Assembly: GCA_012103325.1 (NCBI GenBank)
Contig: WLWY01000001.1
Location: 1,089,653 to 1,153,652, forward strand
DNA length: 64,000 nt
Direction of reading: 5' to 3'
DNA from: Alphaproteobacteria bacterium
GTDB taxonomy: Bacteria > Pseudomonadota > Alphaproteobacteria > UBA8366 > GCA-2717185
In this document: piece after piece, positions 8,731-16,660 of the stretch
Position numbering within the stretch: the stretch's first letter is position 1
How the letters are laid out: each line of letters begins with the position of its first letter
The notes under the pieces: generated by a model
What the model saw: the letters and a program-made list of their open reading frames with translations, nothing else
Database searches by the model: none
What the model was told of the DNA's origin: nothing
Position numbers and translations under genes: made by a program

Positions 8731-9831
8731 CTAAGCTTCGAAGCCGAACGACGCCGCGTCTTGCAGCAAGACGGATAGGCCCTGGCTGTTGTAGGAGAGC
8801 GCCGTCTGCAGCGCGCTTTCGAACAGGAACTGACGCTTCTGCTCTTCCAGGACAAAGCGCCGCTCCGCCCCCTCCTTTTGAGCTTGAATGCCGGCGGCGG
8901 TATCGCGGTTTTCGTCGATCTGTCCTTGACTGAAATTGACCGCAACCTCCGCCCGGGTTCGCTTACTTTCGAACAAAGAAATCTGGACGCGCAAGGTCCC
9001 AAGCGCCGCATCGACTTCTTCCAGAGCCTTATCGCGTAAGGTCGCATCCTGAAAATTGCCGTAGAAGTATGAATGCAATACGCCAATGCCCTTGCGCTCC
9101 ACCGTGCCGGTAAGGGTCGGGCTGCCATCGCCGGCGCGCGTGATCGACAACGCGCCCGTATCGTGATCGAACACGACGGTATCATCATCTTTCAGCAGCA
9201 CACCACTATCGTTCGGGTCCGCATTCGGGAACTGAGCCAGGGACGATCCGAAAATATTCGGCAGAAACGTATCGCCGCTACCGTCCGTAAGAACGTAATC
9301 TGAGCCCAAAAACTTGCCGGTATAGGTCGTCGTGACCAGTGATCCGGGCTTAATCTGCACTTCAAGGTCATTGGCTTCGAAAATGTCGCGAATGCTGGCG
9401 CCAATCAGATTCACGCCAAAATTTCCTGCGCCCTTGGCGCGCAAGTTCAGCTTACCAAGTTTTTGGTCGAAACTGTTCGCCAAATCCCGCTGCGCTTCAG
9501 CCGTCACACCCGTCTTCTGCGCATTGGTGATCAGTTCACGCGCTTCGAGCAGGATGTTCTTCATTTCGGTGAGGCGCTCAGTCGCCTTTTCCACCGTCTT
9601 CACGGCCCGTTGCTGCCGTACTTTAAGCTTGGAGAAGCCTTCTACCTGCCGGGTCGATTCGCGCGCCCGTGCATCAAGACGTGACTGGTCGGCATTGAAG
9701 TTCGGCGCACTCGGACCGCTGTTTCGTGCGATTGCCGCGACCCGCGCGGTACGCGCCGCGGCGGCACTGCCCACCGCGTTGAACAGCGATTGATTGAGCC
9801 GGAGCGTCGTCGAGTTAAAGAAAAAATCCAT
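8731..9831 (-). CDS. Flagellin-like protein (orphan)
   Basis: A 366-residue protein resembling flagellin/FlgL in architecture: an N-terminal helical half (about 1-140; RLNQSLFNAVGSAAAARTARVAAIARNS, ARESTRQVEGFSKLKVRQQRAVKTVEKATERL), a central beta-rich domain (about 150-260) and a C-terminal helical half ending SALQTALSYNSQGLSVLLQD, similar to the LSLL-type flagellin tail. No other flagellar gene is in the window. The start ATG at 9831 has no strong ribosome-binding site. It could be a structural flagellin, a hook-associated homologue or a secreted coiled-coil protein. No signal peptide is present, as expected for type III export. Confidence 0.6.
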   Translation of the reverse strand: MDFFFNSTTLRLNQSLFNAVGSAAAARTARVAAIARNSGPSAPNFNADQSRLDARARESTRQVEGFSKLKVRQQRAVKTVEKATERLTEMKNILLEARELITNAQKTGVTAEAQRDLANSFDQKLGKLNLRAKGAGNFGVNLIGASIRDIFEANDLEVQIKPGSLVTTTYTGKFLGSDYVLTDGSGDTFLPNIFGSSLAQFPNADPNDSGVLLKDDDTVVFDHDTGALSITRAGDGSPTLTGTVERKGIGVLHSYFYGNFQDATLRDKALEEVDAALGTLRVQISLFESKRTRAEVAVNFSQGQIDENRDTAAGIQAQKEGAERRFVLEEQKRQFLFESALQTALSYNSQGLSVLLQDAASFGFEA

Positions 9832-10130
9832 AGGCGCCTATCGAATTCAACCGATTCTCGCCGGATTGCCTTACCAATTTACTAAGAACGTTCGGCGAAC
9901 GACTATCCGTGGCAACGCAAGGAACATGCCCCGCGTCGAGCCGCGCCAATTCGCAGAAAGCCATGATTTATGGGGTCTTCTAATTGCGCAGCGGCGAAGT
10001 TTACGCGGCAAATTTTGCTTCTGGGTCGACTATACTCGGCAAATTTTACCGCTCGGGGGGCCATAACCAAGGGAAGGTGCTGGCGTGACGCCGCGAAGCC
10101 CGGTACATCTCATTGCGAGAAAAAGGAATC
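9832..10130. other. Divergent intergenic region with short direct repeats
   Basis: About 300 bp between the flagellin-like gene and comM, read divergently. Two near-identical 12-mers, CGGCAAATTTTG and CGGCAAATTTTA, begin at about 10010 and 10038 (28 bp apart); with the TATACT between them they may be promoter or operator elements of comM. No convincing sigma-28 or sigma-54 promoter was seen for the flagellin-like gene. No RNA gene was recognised. Confidence 0.4.
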
Positions 10131-11645
10131 ATGGTTGCCAGAATAAATACCGTCGCCTTCCAGGGCGTCGAGACACTCGACATCGACGTCCAGGTGCATA
10201 TGGCCAATGGGATGCCCGCCTTTACGGTCGTCGGGCTGCCCGATAAGGCCGTGGCGGAAAGCCGCGAGCGCGTCCGCGCCGCGCTGGGCGCGCTCGGGCT
10301 GGCCCTGCCGCCGCAGCGCATCACCGTGAATCTGTCGCCTGCCGACGTGCTCAAGGAAGGTAGCCATTTCGACCTGCCCATCGCGCTCGGTCTGCTGGTC
10401 GCGATGAACGTGTTGCCCGCCGACGAGTTGGCCGGCTACACCGCGCTAGGCGAGCTAGCGCTGGATGGGGCGATCTCGCCGGTAGCGGGCGTATTGCCGG
10501 CGGCGATCGATGCCAATGCGGCCGGACGCGGCGTGATCTGTCCCGCGGCGTGCGGCGGCGAGGCGGCCTGGGCCGGCGAGGTTGAAGTCCTGGCACCAGC
10601 GACGCTGCTGGCGCTGATCAATCATTTCAAGGGCGTTCAGGTGCTGTCGACGCCGGAGCCGAAGCTCGCCGACGATGTGGAAACGATGCTCGACCTTGCC
10701 GACATCAAGGGGCAGGAGACGGCCAAACGCGCGCTCGAAGTCGCCGCCAGCGGCGCCCACAACCTGCTGATGATCGGCCCGCCCGGAGCCGGCAAATCGA
10801 TGCTGGCGCAGCGCCTTCCAGGCATCCTGCCACCGATGGAGTCTCGGGAGGCGCTGGACGTTTCCATGATCCACAGCGTCGCCGGGCTGCTTGAAGACGG
10901 CCGGATCAGCCGGAAGCGGCCCTTCCGCGACCCGCATCACTCGGCTTCCCTGCCGGCTTTAGTGGGCGGCGGCATCCGTGCCCGTCCGGGCGAAATTTCG
11001 TTGGCCCACAACGGCGTGCTGTTCCTGGACGAATTGCCGGAATTTGCCCGCCCGACCCTGGAAGCGCTGCGCCAGCCCATCGAGAGCGGCCGCGCCGCCG
11101 TCGCCCGCGCCAACGCCCACGTAACCTACCCGGCGCGCTTCCAGCTCATCGCTGCAATGAACCCTTGCCGCTGCGGGTATCTCGACGATCCGGCGTTGGC
11201 CTGTAGCCGCGCCCCGCGCTGCGCACTGGATTATCAAGCGAAGATATCCGGGCCGCTGTTCGACCGTATCGACCTACACATGGAAGTGCCCGCCGTCAGC
11301 GCCGCCGACCTGACCCTGCCGCCTCCCGCGGAAGGGTCCACCGAGATTGCCGCTCGCGTTGCCGCCGCACGCCGTATCCAGACTGAGCGATACGCGGCAT
11401 CCGACCCGCCAATCCGCACCAACGCGGAAGTCGACGGCAAATTGCTGGAAGCGGTCGCCGCACCGGACGAGGAAGGCCGCACGCTGCTCGCAGAGGCAGC
11501 CGACCGGCTCAAACTTTCCGCCCGCGGCTATCACCGGGTTCTCCGCGTAGCGCGAACATTGGCGGACATGGCCGCCGAGCCCAACGTCCGACGCCTTCAC
11601 GTCGCTGAAGCGCTGTCCTACCGGCGTATCGCGCCGGTTCGCTAA
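10131..11645 (+). CDS. comM: YifB/ComM-type magnesium-chelatase-like AAA+ ATPase
   Basis: A 504-residue ATPase. N-terminal Lon-like domain (ARINTVAFQGVETLDIDVQVHMANGMPAFTVVGLPDKAV...NLSPADVLKEGSHFDLPIALGLL), then the AAA+ core with Walker A GPPGAGKSML (about 217), Walker B VLFLDELPEF and the AMNPCRCGY zinc-like motif. ComM is a hexameric helicase promoting branch migration during natural transformation. The ATG at 10131 follows AAAAGGAATC; an in-frame TTG at 10113 is less likely. It lies directly next to the truncated carbamoylase and the accessory region. Confidence 0.93.
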   Translation: MVARINTVAFQGVETLDIDVQVHMANGMPAFTVVGLPDKAVAESRERVRAALGALGLALPPQRITVNLSPADVLKEGSHFDLPIALGLLVAMNVLPADELAGYTALGELALDGAISPVAGVLPAAIDANAAGRGVICPAACGGEAAWAGEVEVLAPATLLALINHFKGVQVLSTPEPKLADDVETMLDLADIKGQETAKRALEVAASGAHNLLMIGPPGAGKSMLAQRLPGILPPMESREALDVSMIHSVAGLLEDGRISRKRPFRDPHHSASLPALVGGGIRARPGEISLAHNGVLFLDELPEFARPTLEALRQPIESGRAAVARANAHVTYPARFQLIAAMNPCRCGYLDDPALACSRAPRCALDYQAKISGPLFDRIDLHMEVPAVSAADLTLPPPAEGSTEIAARVAAARRIQTERYAASDPPIRTNAEVDGKLLEAVAAPDEEGRTLLAEAADRLKLSARGYHRVLRVARTLADMAAEPNVRRLHVAEALSYRRIAPVR

Positions 11646-11649
11646 CCCA

Positions 11650-12195
11650 TCAAGATTGGTCGAACGGCGACACCACGCCCTTCGACCCGGTAATCAAGCC
11701 ATAATGCTCCGGCTCGCGGTTGCCAGCGAAGTCCCAGCGTTTGGTATGCAGCATCGTGCAGAGATCGAGATCGCAATTGGCGACGATAAGCTCGTCGCCC
11801 AGCGTCTGACACTGCGTAACAATTTCGCCGGTCGGGGCGACGATGCAGCTTTCGCCGATCAAATCGCAGCCCTCCTCTTCGCCCGCCTTGGCGACGGCGA
11901 CGACCCAGGACCCGTTCTGATATGCGCCCGCCTGCAGAACCAAATGATTGTGGAAGTCGGCCATGCGATTCAGGTCTGGCGCGGGCGCGAAATAGCGTGG
12001 CGTGTTGTAGCCGAGCATAATCAACTCGACGCCCTGCATGCCCATGACGCGGTAGGTCTCCGGCCAGCGGCGGTCATTGCAGATACACATGCCGACGACA
12101 CTATCGTAGGCTTGGAACACGGGGAAACCGAGATTGCCGGGTTCGAAATAACGTTTCTCGAGATGCTGAAAGGGGCGCTCCGGATATATGCCGAC
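11650..12195 (-). pseudogene. 5'-truncated N-carbamoyl-D-amino-acid amidohydrolase
   Basis: A nitrilase-superfamily fragment. The frame is open from 12195 (TAA at 12196-12198) and reads PERPFQHLEKRYFEPGNLGF, then GMCICNDRRWPETYRVMGMQG with the catalytic Cys, and GYNTPRY...EEGCDLIGESCIVAPTGEIV, ending at the family C-terminus. Complete homologues are about 300 residues; roughly the first 120-130, including the catalytic Glu and Lys, are missing. Internal GTG at 12120 could start a 156-residue product but it cannot be active. The break coincides with the start of AT-rich accessory DNA, so it was probably cut by an insertion or deletion. Confidence 0.85.
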
Positions 12196-12267
12196 TTAAG
12201 TCCGGTATTAATTCGACCGTAACCCGCCAACACCGAGCGGGACGTAAAATCCTTAGCATGCGGGAAA

Positions 12268-12765
12268 TTAAGGAAGGTCGGGAAATTGAGATAGAAATTT
12301 ACGACACGCCTTCAAATAGAATTCTCTAGATACTATTTCTATCGAATCTGGAAATTGAATTAGATAGGCCCTTGAGGAAATTCCCTCAGGAAAGCCTAAA
12401 TGTAGCAACACAAACGAACCGACGTATGGGCGAGAATCCGAAGGAATCGATATTCGATGATAACGGCATGTCAACGCACTAAGAAATTCTCTTTCAGTTG
12501 AATCTTTTGATAATTCTTCGATTATTTCGCGTCTCTTTTCGACAACTTCGTCGCCGTATGGTTTCCAAGGTAAAAGAATAACTCTTCCGGGTTCATCGAG
12601 AACCATTAAACAATCGAATTTCCGCCCTTCGAACCACTCGACACCTGACGTGATTCTCGGTGGCAAGCGTACTCTGCCTCGCTCGTCAATTTCGCACACC
12701 TCGACCAACACCGGGTCTGGATGCTCCGGATCAAGCCTCGTGCCGCTAGGTCTACCATTAGCCAT
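12268..12765 (-). CDS. AbrB/MraZ-like DNA-binding protein (putative regulator)
   Basis: A 165-residue protein, not firmly recognised. The N-terminal segment VLVEVCEIDERGRVRLPPRI matches the swapped-hairpin AbrB/MazE/MraZ pattern (Dx-x-GR-x-x-LP). A second segment (TCRYHRISIPSDSRPYVG, about residues 105-125) may be a second copy, as in two-lobed MraZ. It is divergent from the peptidase/deaminase operon across a 342-bp AT-rich region with repeated TTTGGGTAAAA-like words, which suggests autoregulation and control of that operon. Base use is AT-richer than the flanking core, consistent with horizontal origin. Confidence 0.5.
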   Translation of the reverse strand: MANGRPSGTRLDPEHPDPVLVEVCEIDERGRVRLPPRITSGVEWFEGRKFDCLMVLDEPGRVILLPWKPYGDEVVEKRREIIEELSKDSTEREFLSALTCRYHRISIPSDSRPYVGSFVLLHLGFPEGISSRAYLIQFPDSIEIVSREFYLKACRKFLSQFPDLP

Positions 12766-13107
12766 GGAATAATAGTGGGCTTATTTGGGTAAAATTATTT
12801 TTAAACGGATTAAGCAGGAGATTGAGAGCATAATCGCTCGGACAAAATAATTTTTCAAGTATTCCAATAGATTAATAAGATATGCAAAATATCATTTTCC
12901 CAAATCTAGGCGTTTTGGGATTGACAACCACTACATATAGAGTTTAGTTTGGGTAAAACTTATTATTGCGTAGAATCCGAAAGCGAAGCACGTTAGAATA
13001 GGACAAAATAGGAACATTATTAAATGTTCGTCGCGCCCACCGGGTGTATTCCGAGCAATATGGCGTATGGCAATATCAGGCCAATCGTGCCAAGCTAGGA
13101 GGAATCA
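12766..13107. promoter_or_regulatory. AT-rich divergent control region with repeated TTTGGGTAAAA words
   Basis: Bidirectional intergenic region. The word ATTTGGGTAAAATTA occurs at 12783-12797, GTTTGGGTAAAACTTA at 12947-12962, and a diverged inverted copy ATTTTCCCAAAT at 12894-12905. A -35-like TTGACA sits at 12921-12926; 17 bp downstream is a weak -10 (TTAGTT) overlapped by the second repeat. The first repeat is 18 bp upstream of the AbrB/MraZ-like gene. Placement fits operator sites for that regulator on both genes. The ribosome-binding site AGGAGGAATCA precedes the ATG at 13108. Confidence 0.5.
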
Positions 13108-13545
13108 ATGCTCAACATGACTGCAAGCACAACTGATGTCGGATTACGGCAGGTCATTGAGGATGCGCTGAGCATCCTGCAAGGCGGCCAGGTGGCTGAT
13201 GATCGCCGCAAATTCGTTATTTCAGACCTGAAAAAGCTCTTCGATTTGGCAAGTCGCGGATCGGAGCTTGCTGAACAAGAGAATCTGCTTTTTGGAGTCG
13301 AAGACATTTCGGCATACGAAAGCTTCTCGTTCGTCGAACAACATGTACGTCATGAATTTAATGGTGAGCTTGGCGAGCGGCTTAGCGAAGTTTGCGGAGT
13401 GTTCAGCAAATTAAATACCGGAGAGGCCATTGCCCAGGAAGAGGGAGAAAAATCTTCGGAGTTTTTGTCTGTCTTTCTCGGAAAAGTGGAAAAAGAACCA
13501 ACAACATTCACTTCCACTGAGAGCGATATATTCCAGGTCGCCTGA
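13108..13545 (+). CDS. Hypothetical protein, first gene of accessory operon
   Basis: A 145-residue acidic, mostly helical protein that I do not recognise. No signal peptide, membrane segment or metal motif is visible. The start is well supported by AGGAGG 7 bp upstream of the ATG. It is followed 14 bp later by the HEVGH protein on the same strand, so the two are likely co-transcribed with the deaminase-fold gene. A partner or inhibitor of the peptidase is conceivable from position alone. Confidence 0.6.
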   Translation: MLNMTASTTDVGLRQVIEDALSILQGGQVADDRRKFVISDLKKLFDLASRGSELAEQENLLFGVEDISAYESFSFVEQHVRHEFNGELGERLSEVCGVFSKLNTGEAIAQEEGEKSSEFLSVFLGKVEKEPTTFTSTESDIFQVA

Positions 13546-13559
13546 AATTGTGAATTCTG

Positions 13560-14948
13560 TTGACCCTGGCGCTCGCACAAGTTTCTGCTCAATTCTACCT
13601 AAACCGGGTGTTATTACAGGTCGATGATCTTCTTGATCGTCAATATCCCGGCAATCATGAAGGGCCCATATTGTGGCTCAGGCTTAACCGCGGCGTCCTC
13701 GACACTGCTAATGCCTATCTCGAAAGATCAAGACAAAGCGTCACACTAGCTAACGTCGCAGACTCTCTAGTAAGAGACGCTGGGAGCCTTGCTCATATGG
13801 CGTTTGAGAATCTTCGATTTATGGCAGGCGCAGACGTTGACGATCTGCCCTATCCTATCGTTCGCCCGATGCAACGTTGGTTTGATGATCTCGGTCTATC
13901 GAATACAACACTATTCAGGGCGGAGCATGCTGCCAATTATGAACTGCGGCTTATAAACGAATCTGTATTTCAAAGGATCAGAGATAAGTCAGCTTCTTTA
14001 AATGATGCAATCGGTGCAATATCTTGGCCCCTAATTCGTGTGACTGTTCCTGGGAGCGCGCTTGGGATAATTCCACACTATTCAATAGTTGCCCACGAAG
14101 TGGGCCATGCGATGTTTAGTCGTATTAAAATTGATTTATCTTCGGAAAAGGCTAAAGAAAACGAACTGGTAAAACGCATCGAAACACGCCTCTCGAAGTC
14201 CCCCTTAAGCCCCGATGAACGAAATAAACTAAAACAAGTACACATATCTTGGTTGATGGAGCTATCCGCTGATGCTTTTGCACATTTAATAATGGGTCCG
14301 GCATTGTTTTTCGCGTCTTCCGAATTTTTCCAATTACTTAGCCCCAGCTATGGCGTTTCGGAGACCCATCCGCCACACGACCTCAGAAGAGAGGTGGTCC
14401 ACAAACAATTAGTATCGGGAACCAACTCATTCGCCGATGTGTTTAAGGATAAATCTGGCAAAACATTAAAAGACGATTTCAATAGCAATCTGATGAAGCG
14501 CTTACCTGACGCAGATCGTTTTTATATTGAACTTAATCAACAATTTTCTGATCCTGTTACTGCAGCAATCATGGCCGAACTGGTTCCTTATTATAGAGAT
14601 GTATCGCACTTGATTTATGACCAAACGCAAAAATATTTAGAACTTAATTGCCCTTCATTGATTTATACCCCAGATCAATTTGCAGGCAATCTTACAGATT
14701 ACACGGATGCGCTTTTGTCAGCTGTGCCGCCTATAGAAACTGGACCAGACTTAAATCAAAAAATCCCATCAGAATTTTCTTCGATTCTCAATGTCGGATG
14801 GTTTGTATTGCTGACGAAACTCGATCTTCTAAGGGTGAAAAGTCGCGAACAGGCACATATGTCAGAGAAGGCAGAAAAACTCCATAGCCTTCTCCTTAAG
14901 GCAGTTGAATTGTCTGAGGCGGTCCGTAGTTGGAGGTCAGTGACGTGA
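13560..14948 (+). CDS. HEVGH-motif zinc metallopeptidase-like protein
   Basis: A 462-residue cytosolic protein, no signal peptide. It carries HEVGH at about 179-183 (IVAHEVGHAMFSR) and, about 50 residues later, WLMELSADAFAHLIMGP; Glu234 of the ELSAD motif is a good candidate third zinc ligand, the gluzincin pattern (HExxH...E..AD). The rest is not recognised. The start is uncertain: TTG at 13560 gives the longest product, GTG at about 13608 is an alternative, and neither has a clear ribosome-binding site, so coupling to the upstream gene is possible. Its stop overlaps the GTG of the deaminase-fold gene. Confidence 0.65.
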   Translation: MTLALAQVSAQFYLNRVLLQVDDLLDRQYPGNHEGPILWLRLNRGVLDTANAYLERSRQSVTLANVADSLVRDAGSLAHMAFENLRFMAGADVDDLPYPIVRPMQRWFDDLGLSNTTLFRAEHAANYELRLINESVFQRIRDKSASLNDAIGAISWPLIRVTVPGSALGIIPHYSIVAHEVGHAMFSRIKIDLSSEKAKENELVKRIETRLSKSPLSPDERNKLKQVHISWLMELSADAFAHLIMGPALFFASSEFFQLLSPSYGVSETHPPHDLRREVVHKQLVSGTNSFADVFKDKSGKTLKDDFNSNLMKRLPDADRFYIELNQQFSDPVTAAIMAELVPYYRDVSHLIYDQTQKYLELNCPSLIYTPDQFAGNLTDYTDALLSAVPPIETGPDLNQKIPSEFSSILNVGWFVLLTKLDLLRVKSREQAHMSEKAEKLHSLLLKAVELSEAVRSWRSVT

Positions 14949-15589
14949 CCGTTTTGTCAGGCTCAGATATTCGACAAAGATTACAGGAAGGCAACCTGGA
15001 CAGGCGTCTCGTTATCGCGCCGTTGTTGGAACCATCTGAGCAACTGAGAGATGACCAGTGCTCGATAGACGTTCGTCTTGGGTTCGAGTTTTCCCTTGTG
15101 TCTGCAAGTTTATACGGCATGATCGACGAATTCGACCCTGATACAGGATCGGAAAGTAAGCTAAAAACCTTATATCGGAGGCAATATGTTCCTTTGGGTC
15201 GTGGAATTGTAATTCACCCTCACCAATTTATTCTCGCAACAACCCTCGAATACATAAGGCTTCCATACGATTTAATGTCCTACGTTGTTGGCCGCTCGAC
15301 TTGGGGCAGATTAGGCCTGATTGTGGCTACTGCTATCGGGATACATCCATTATTCGCGGGCTCGCTAACCCTCGAACTCCGCAACTTGGGCGAAACGCCC
15401 CTCAAGCTGTACCCCGGAGAAGCAATAGCCCAGTTGTTTTTCCATTCCACCCGGGAGGAAGAGAATGCGACGTCTGATATTGAGGCCGGGTTGAGTCAAT
15501 ATAGTGGAACCGTTGATATGGTTCCTAGACGGATTTCCTCTGGGATCACTCACAGCAAGCTTTTGAAGTTGCGCAAAAAACATGGGTGA
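14945..15589 (+). CDS. dCTP deaminase/dUTPase-fold protein (accessory)
   Basis: A 214-residue Dcd-like protein. DDQCSIDVRLGFEF (37-50) and VVGRSTWGRLGLIVATA (114-130) match the Dcd nucleotide-binding blocks, and Glu144 in GSLTLELRNLG aligns with the deaminase catalytic Glu. The family HRIDPGW segment is changed to GIHPLFAG, so true dCTP deaminase activity is uncertain. GTG 14945 is chosen: GGAGG ends 8 bp before it and GTGA overlaps the peptidase stop, so the genes are translationally coupled. It differs from the long housekeeping Dcd at 50696. Base use is AT-rich, as in its neighbours. Confidence 0.75.
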   Translation: MTVLSGSDIRQRLQEGNLDRRLVIAPLLEPSEQLRDDQCSIDVRLGFEFSLVSASLYGMIDEFDPDTGSESKLKTLYRRQYVPLGRGIVIHPHQFILATTLEYIRLPYDLMSYVVGRSTWGRLGLIVATAIGIHPLFAGSLTLELRNLGETPLKLYPGEAIAQLFFHSTREEENATSDIEAGLSQYSGTVDMVPRRISSGITHSKLLKLRKKHG

Positions 15590-15620
15590 CTATCAAGTAT
15601 TTGAGCTGTGTTCCAACGCC

Positions 15621-15802
15621 TTAACCGCCCGACTTTAGAATAAAACGAATCGGCTGGTCGCGCTTGATCTCTATCCGCTCGAATTGGCGGCGCAACTCCA
15701 CCCGGATAAAAACCTCTAGGCCCGCGTATCCGGCCTCTCCTCTCGACGCCAAAAACTTAAGGGAGGCACGTTCGATGTGCTCATGGCTGGCCGTGTGGAA
15801 GT
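15621..15802 (-). pseudogene. C-terminal remnant of an unknown gene cut by IS66
   Basis: On the minus strand a frame of 59 codons plus stop runs from the IS66 left end, reading FHTASHEHIERASLKFLASR at its start and ending with IRFILKSGG. It has charged, protein-like composition but no start codon of its own and I do not recognise it. The frame continues into the IS end only by chance. The missing 5' part was not found on the other side of the element. Confidence 0.45.
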
Positions 15803-15866
15803 GTAAGCGTCCGGCCTGACCGCTCTGCCGTGCAGAAGAAGTGAGGTTTAGTGTCCACTTGTTTAG

Positions 15867-16244
15867 GTGGACACTAACGGGGATCAGGATGTGGCGAAGC
15901 GGGGCAAGCGTCGGCGCTGGAGTGCAGACGAGAAGCGGATGATTTGCGCACAGACGCGGTTTGCGGGCGTTTCGGTTTCACAGGTTGCACGGCGCTACAA
16001 TGTGAACGCCAATCAGGTTTTCAACTGGCTGAAAGATCCCCGGTTTGCGGGAAGTGACACGGTCGATGACGCCGCCTGTTTCCTGCCGGTTGAGATTGCG
16101 CGTCACGTCGAGCACGAAGCCGAGCGCCCTGTTGGTGACGAAGGCAAGATCGAGGTCACGCTTGCCGGAGGTCATCGCTTGAGCATTAGCGGCCCTTACG
16201 ATCCCGAAGCGCTCGTACGTCTGCTCCGGTGCTTGTCGGGATGA
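15867..16244 (+). CDS. tnpA: IS66 accessory protein TnpA
   Basis: A 125-residue protein with an N-terminal helix-turn-helix ([42 protein letters not shown]), typical of IS66 OrfA, and a C-terminal [25 protein letters not shown] block. GTG start at 15867. Its stop overlaps the tnpB ATG (ATGA), so the two are translationally coupled. Confidence 0.9.
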   Translation: MDTNGDQDVAKRGKRRRWSADEKRMICAQTRFAGVSVSQVARRYNVNANQVFNWLKDPRFAGSDTVDDAACFLPVEIARHVEHEAERPVGDEGKIEVTLAGGHRLSISGPYDPEALVRLLRCLSG

Positions 16245-16588
16245 TCCCGGTTCCCACGAACACGAAGGTTTGGCTTGCGGCCGGCGTGACGGACATGCGT
16301 AAGGGGTTCAATGGGCTGTCAGCGCAAACAGAGAAGGTTCTAAAGGCGGCGCCGTATTGCGGTCATCTGTTCGTCTTCCGGGGTCGCCGTGGCGATCTGA
16401 TCAAGGTGATCTGGTGGGACGGGCAAGGGGCATGTCTGTTCTCGAAGCGTCTGGAGAAGGGACGGTTTGTCTGGCCGTCTGCGAAAGCGGGCAAGGTTGC
16501 GCTGACCCCGGCTCAATTGGCGATGCTGCTGGAAGGGATTGATTGGCGCATACCACAACGAACGTGGCGTCCCCTGACGGCTGGGTAA
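16241..16588 (+). CDS. tnpB: IS66 accessory protein TnpB
   Basis: A 115-residue TnpB protein. [21 protein letters not shown] and [41 protein letters not shown] are the family signatures. TnpB is needed for IS66 transposition, though its biochemical role is not established. ATG at 16241 overlaps the tnpA stop. Confidence 0.95.
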   Translation: MIPVPTNTKVWLAAGVTDMRKGFNGLSAQTEKVLKAAPYCGHLFVFRGRRGDLIKVIWWDGQGACLFSKRLEKGRFVWPSAKAGKVALTPAQLAMLLEGIDWRIPQRTWRPLTAG

Positions 16589-16660
16589 AGTCGTTTCACA
16601 GCAAAGGGTTGTCAATTTCCGGGGATTCCCATGCGGGGTGGCGGCTGATAGATTGCCGGC

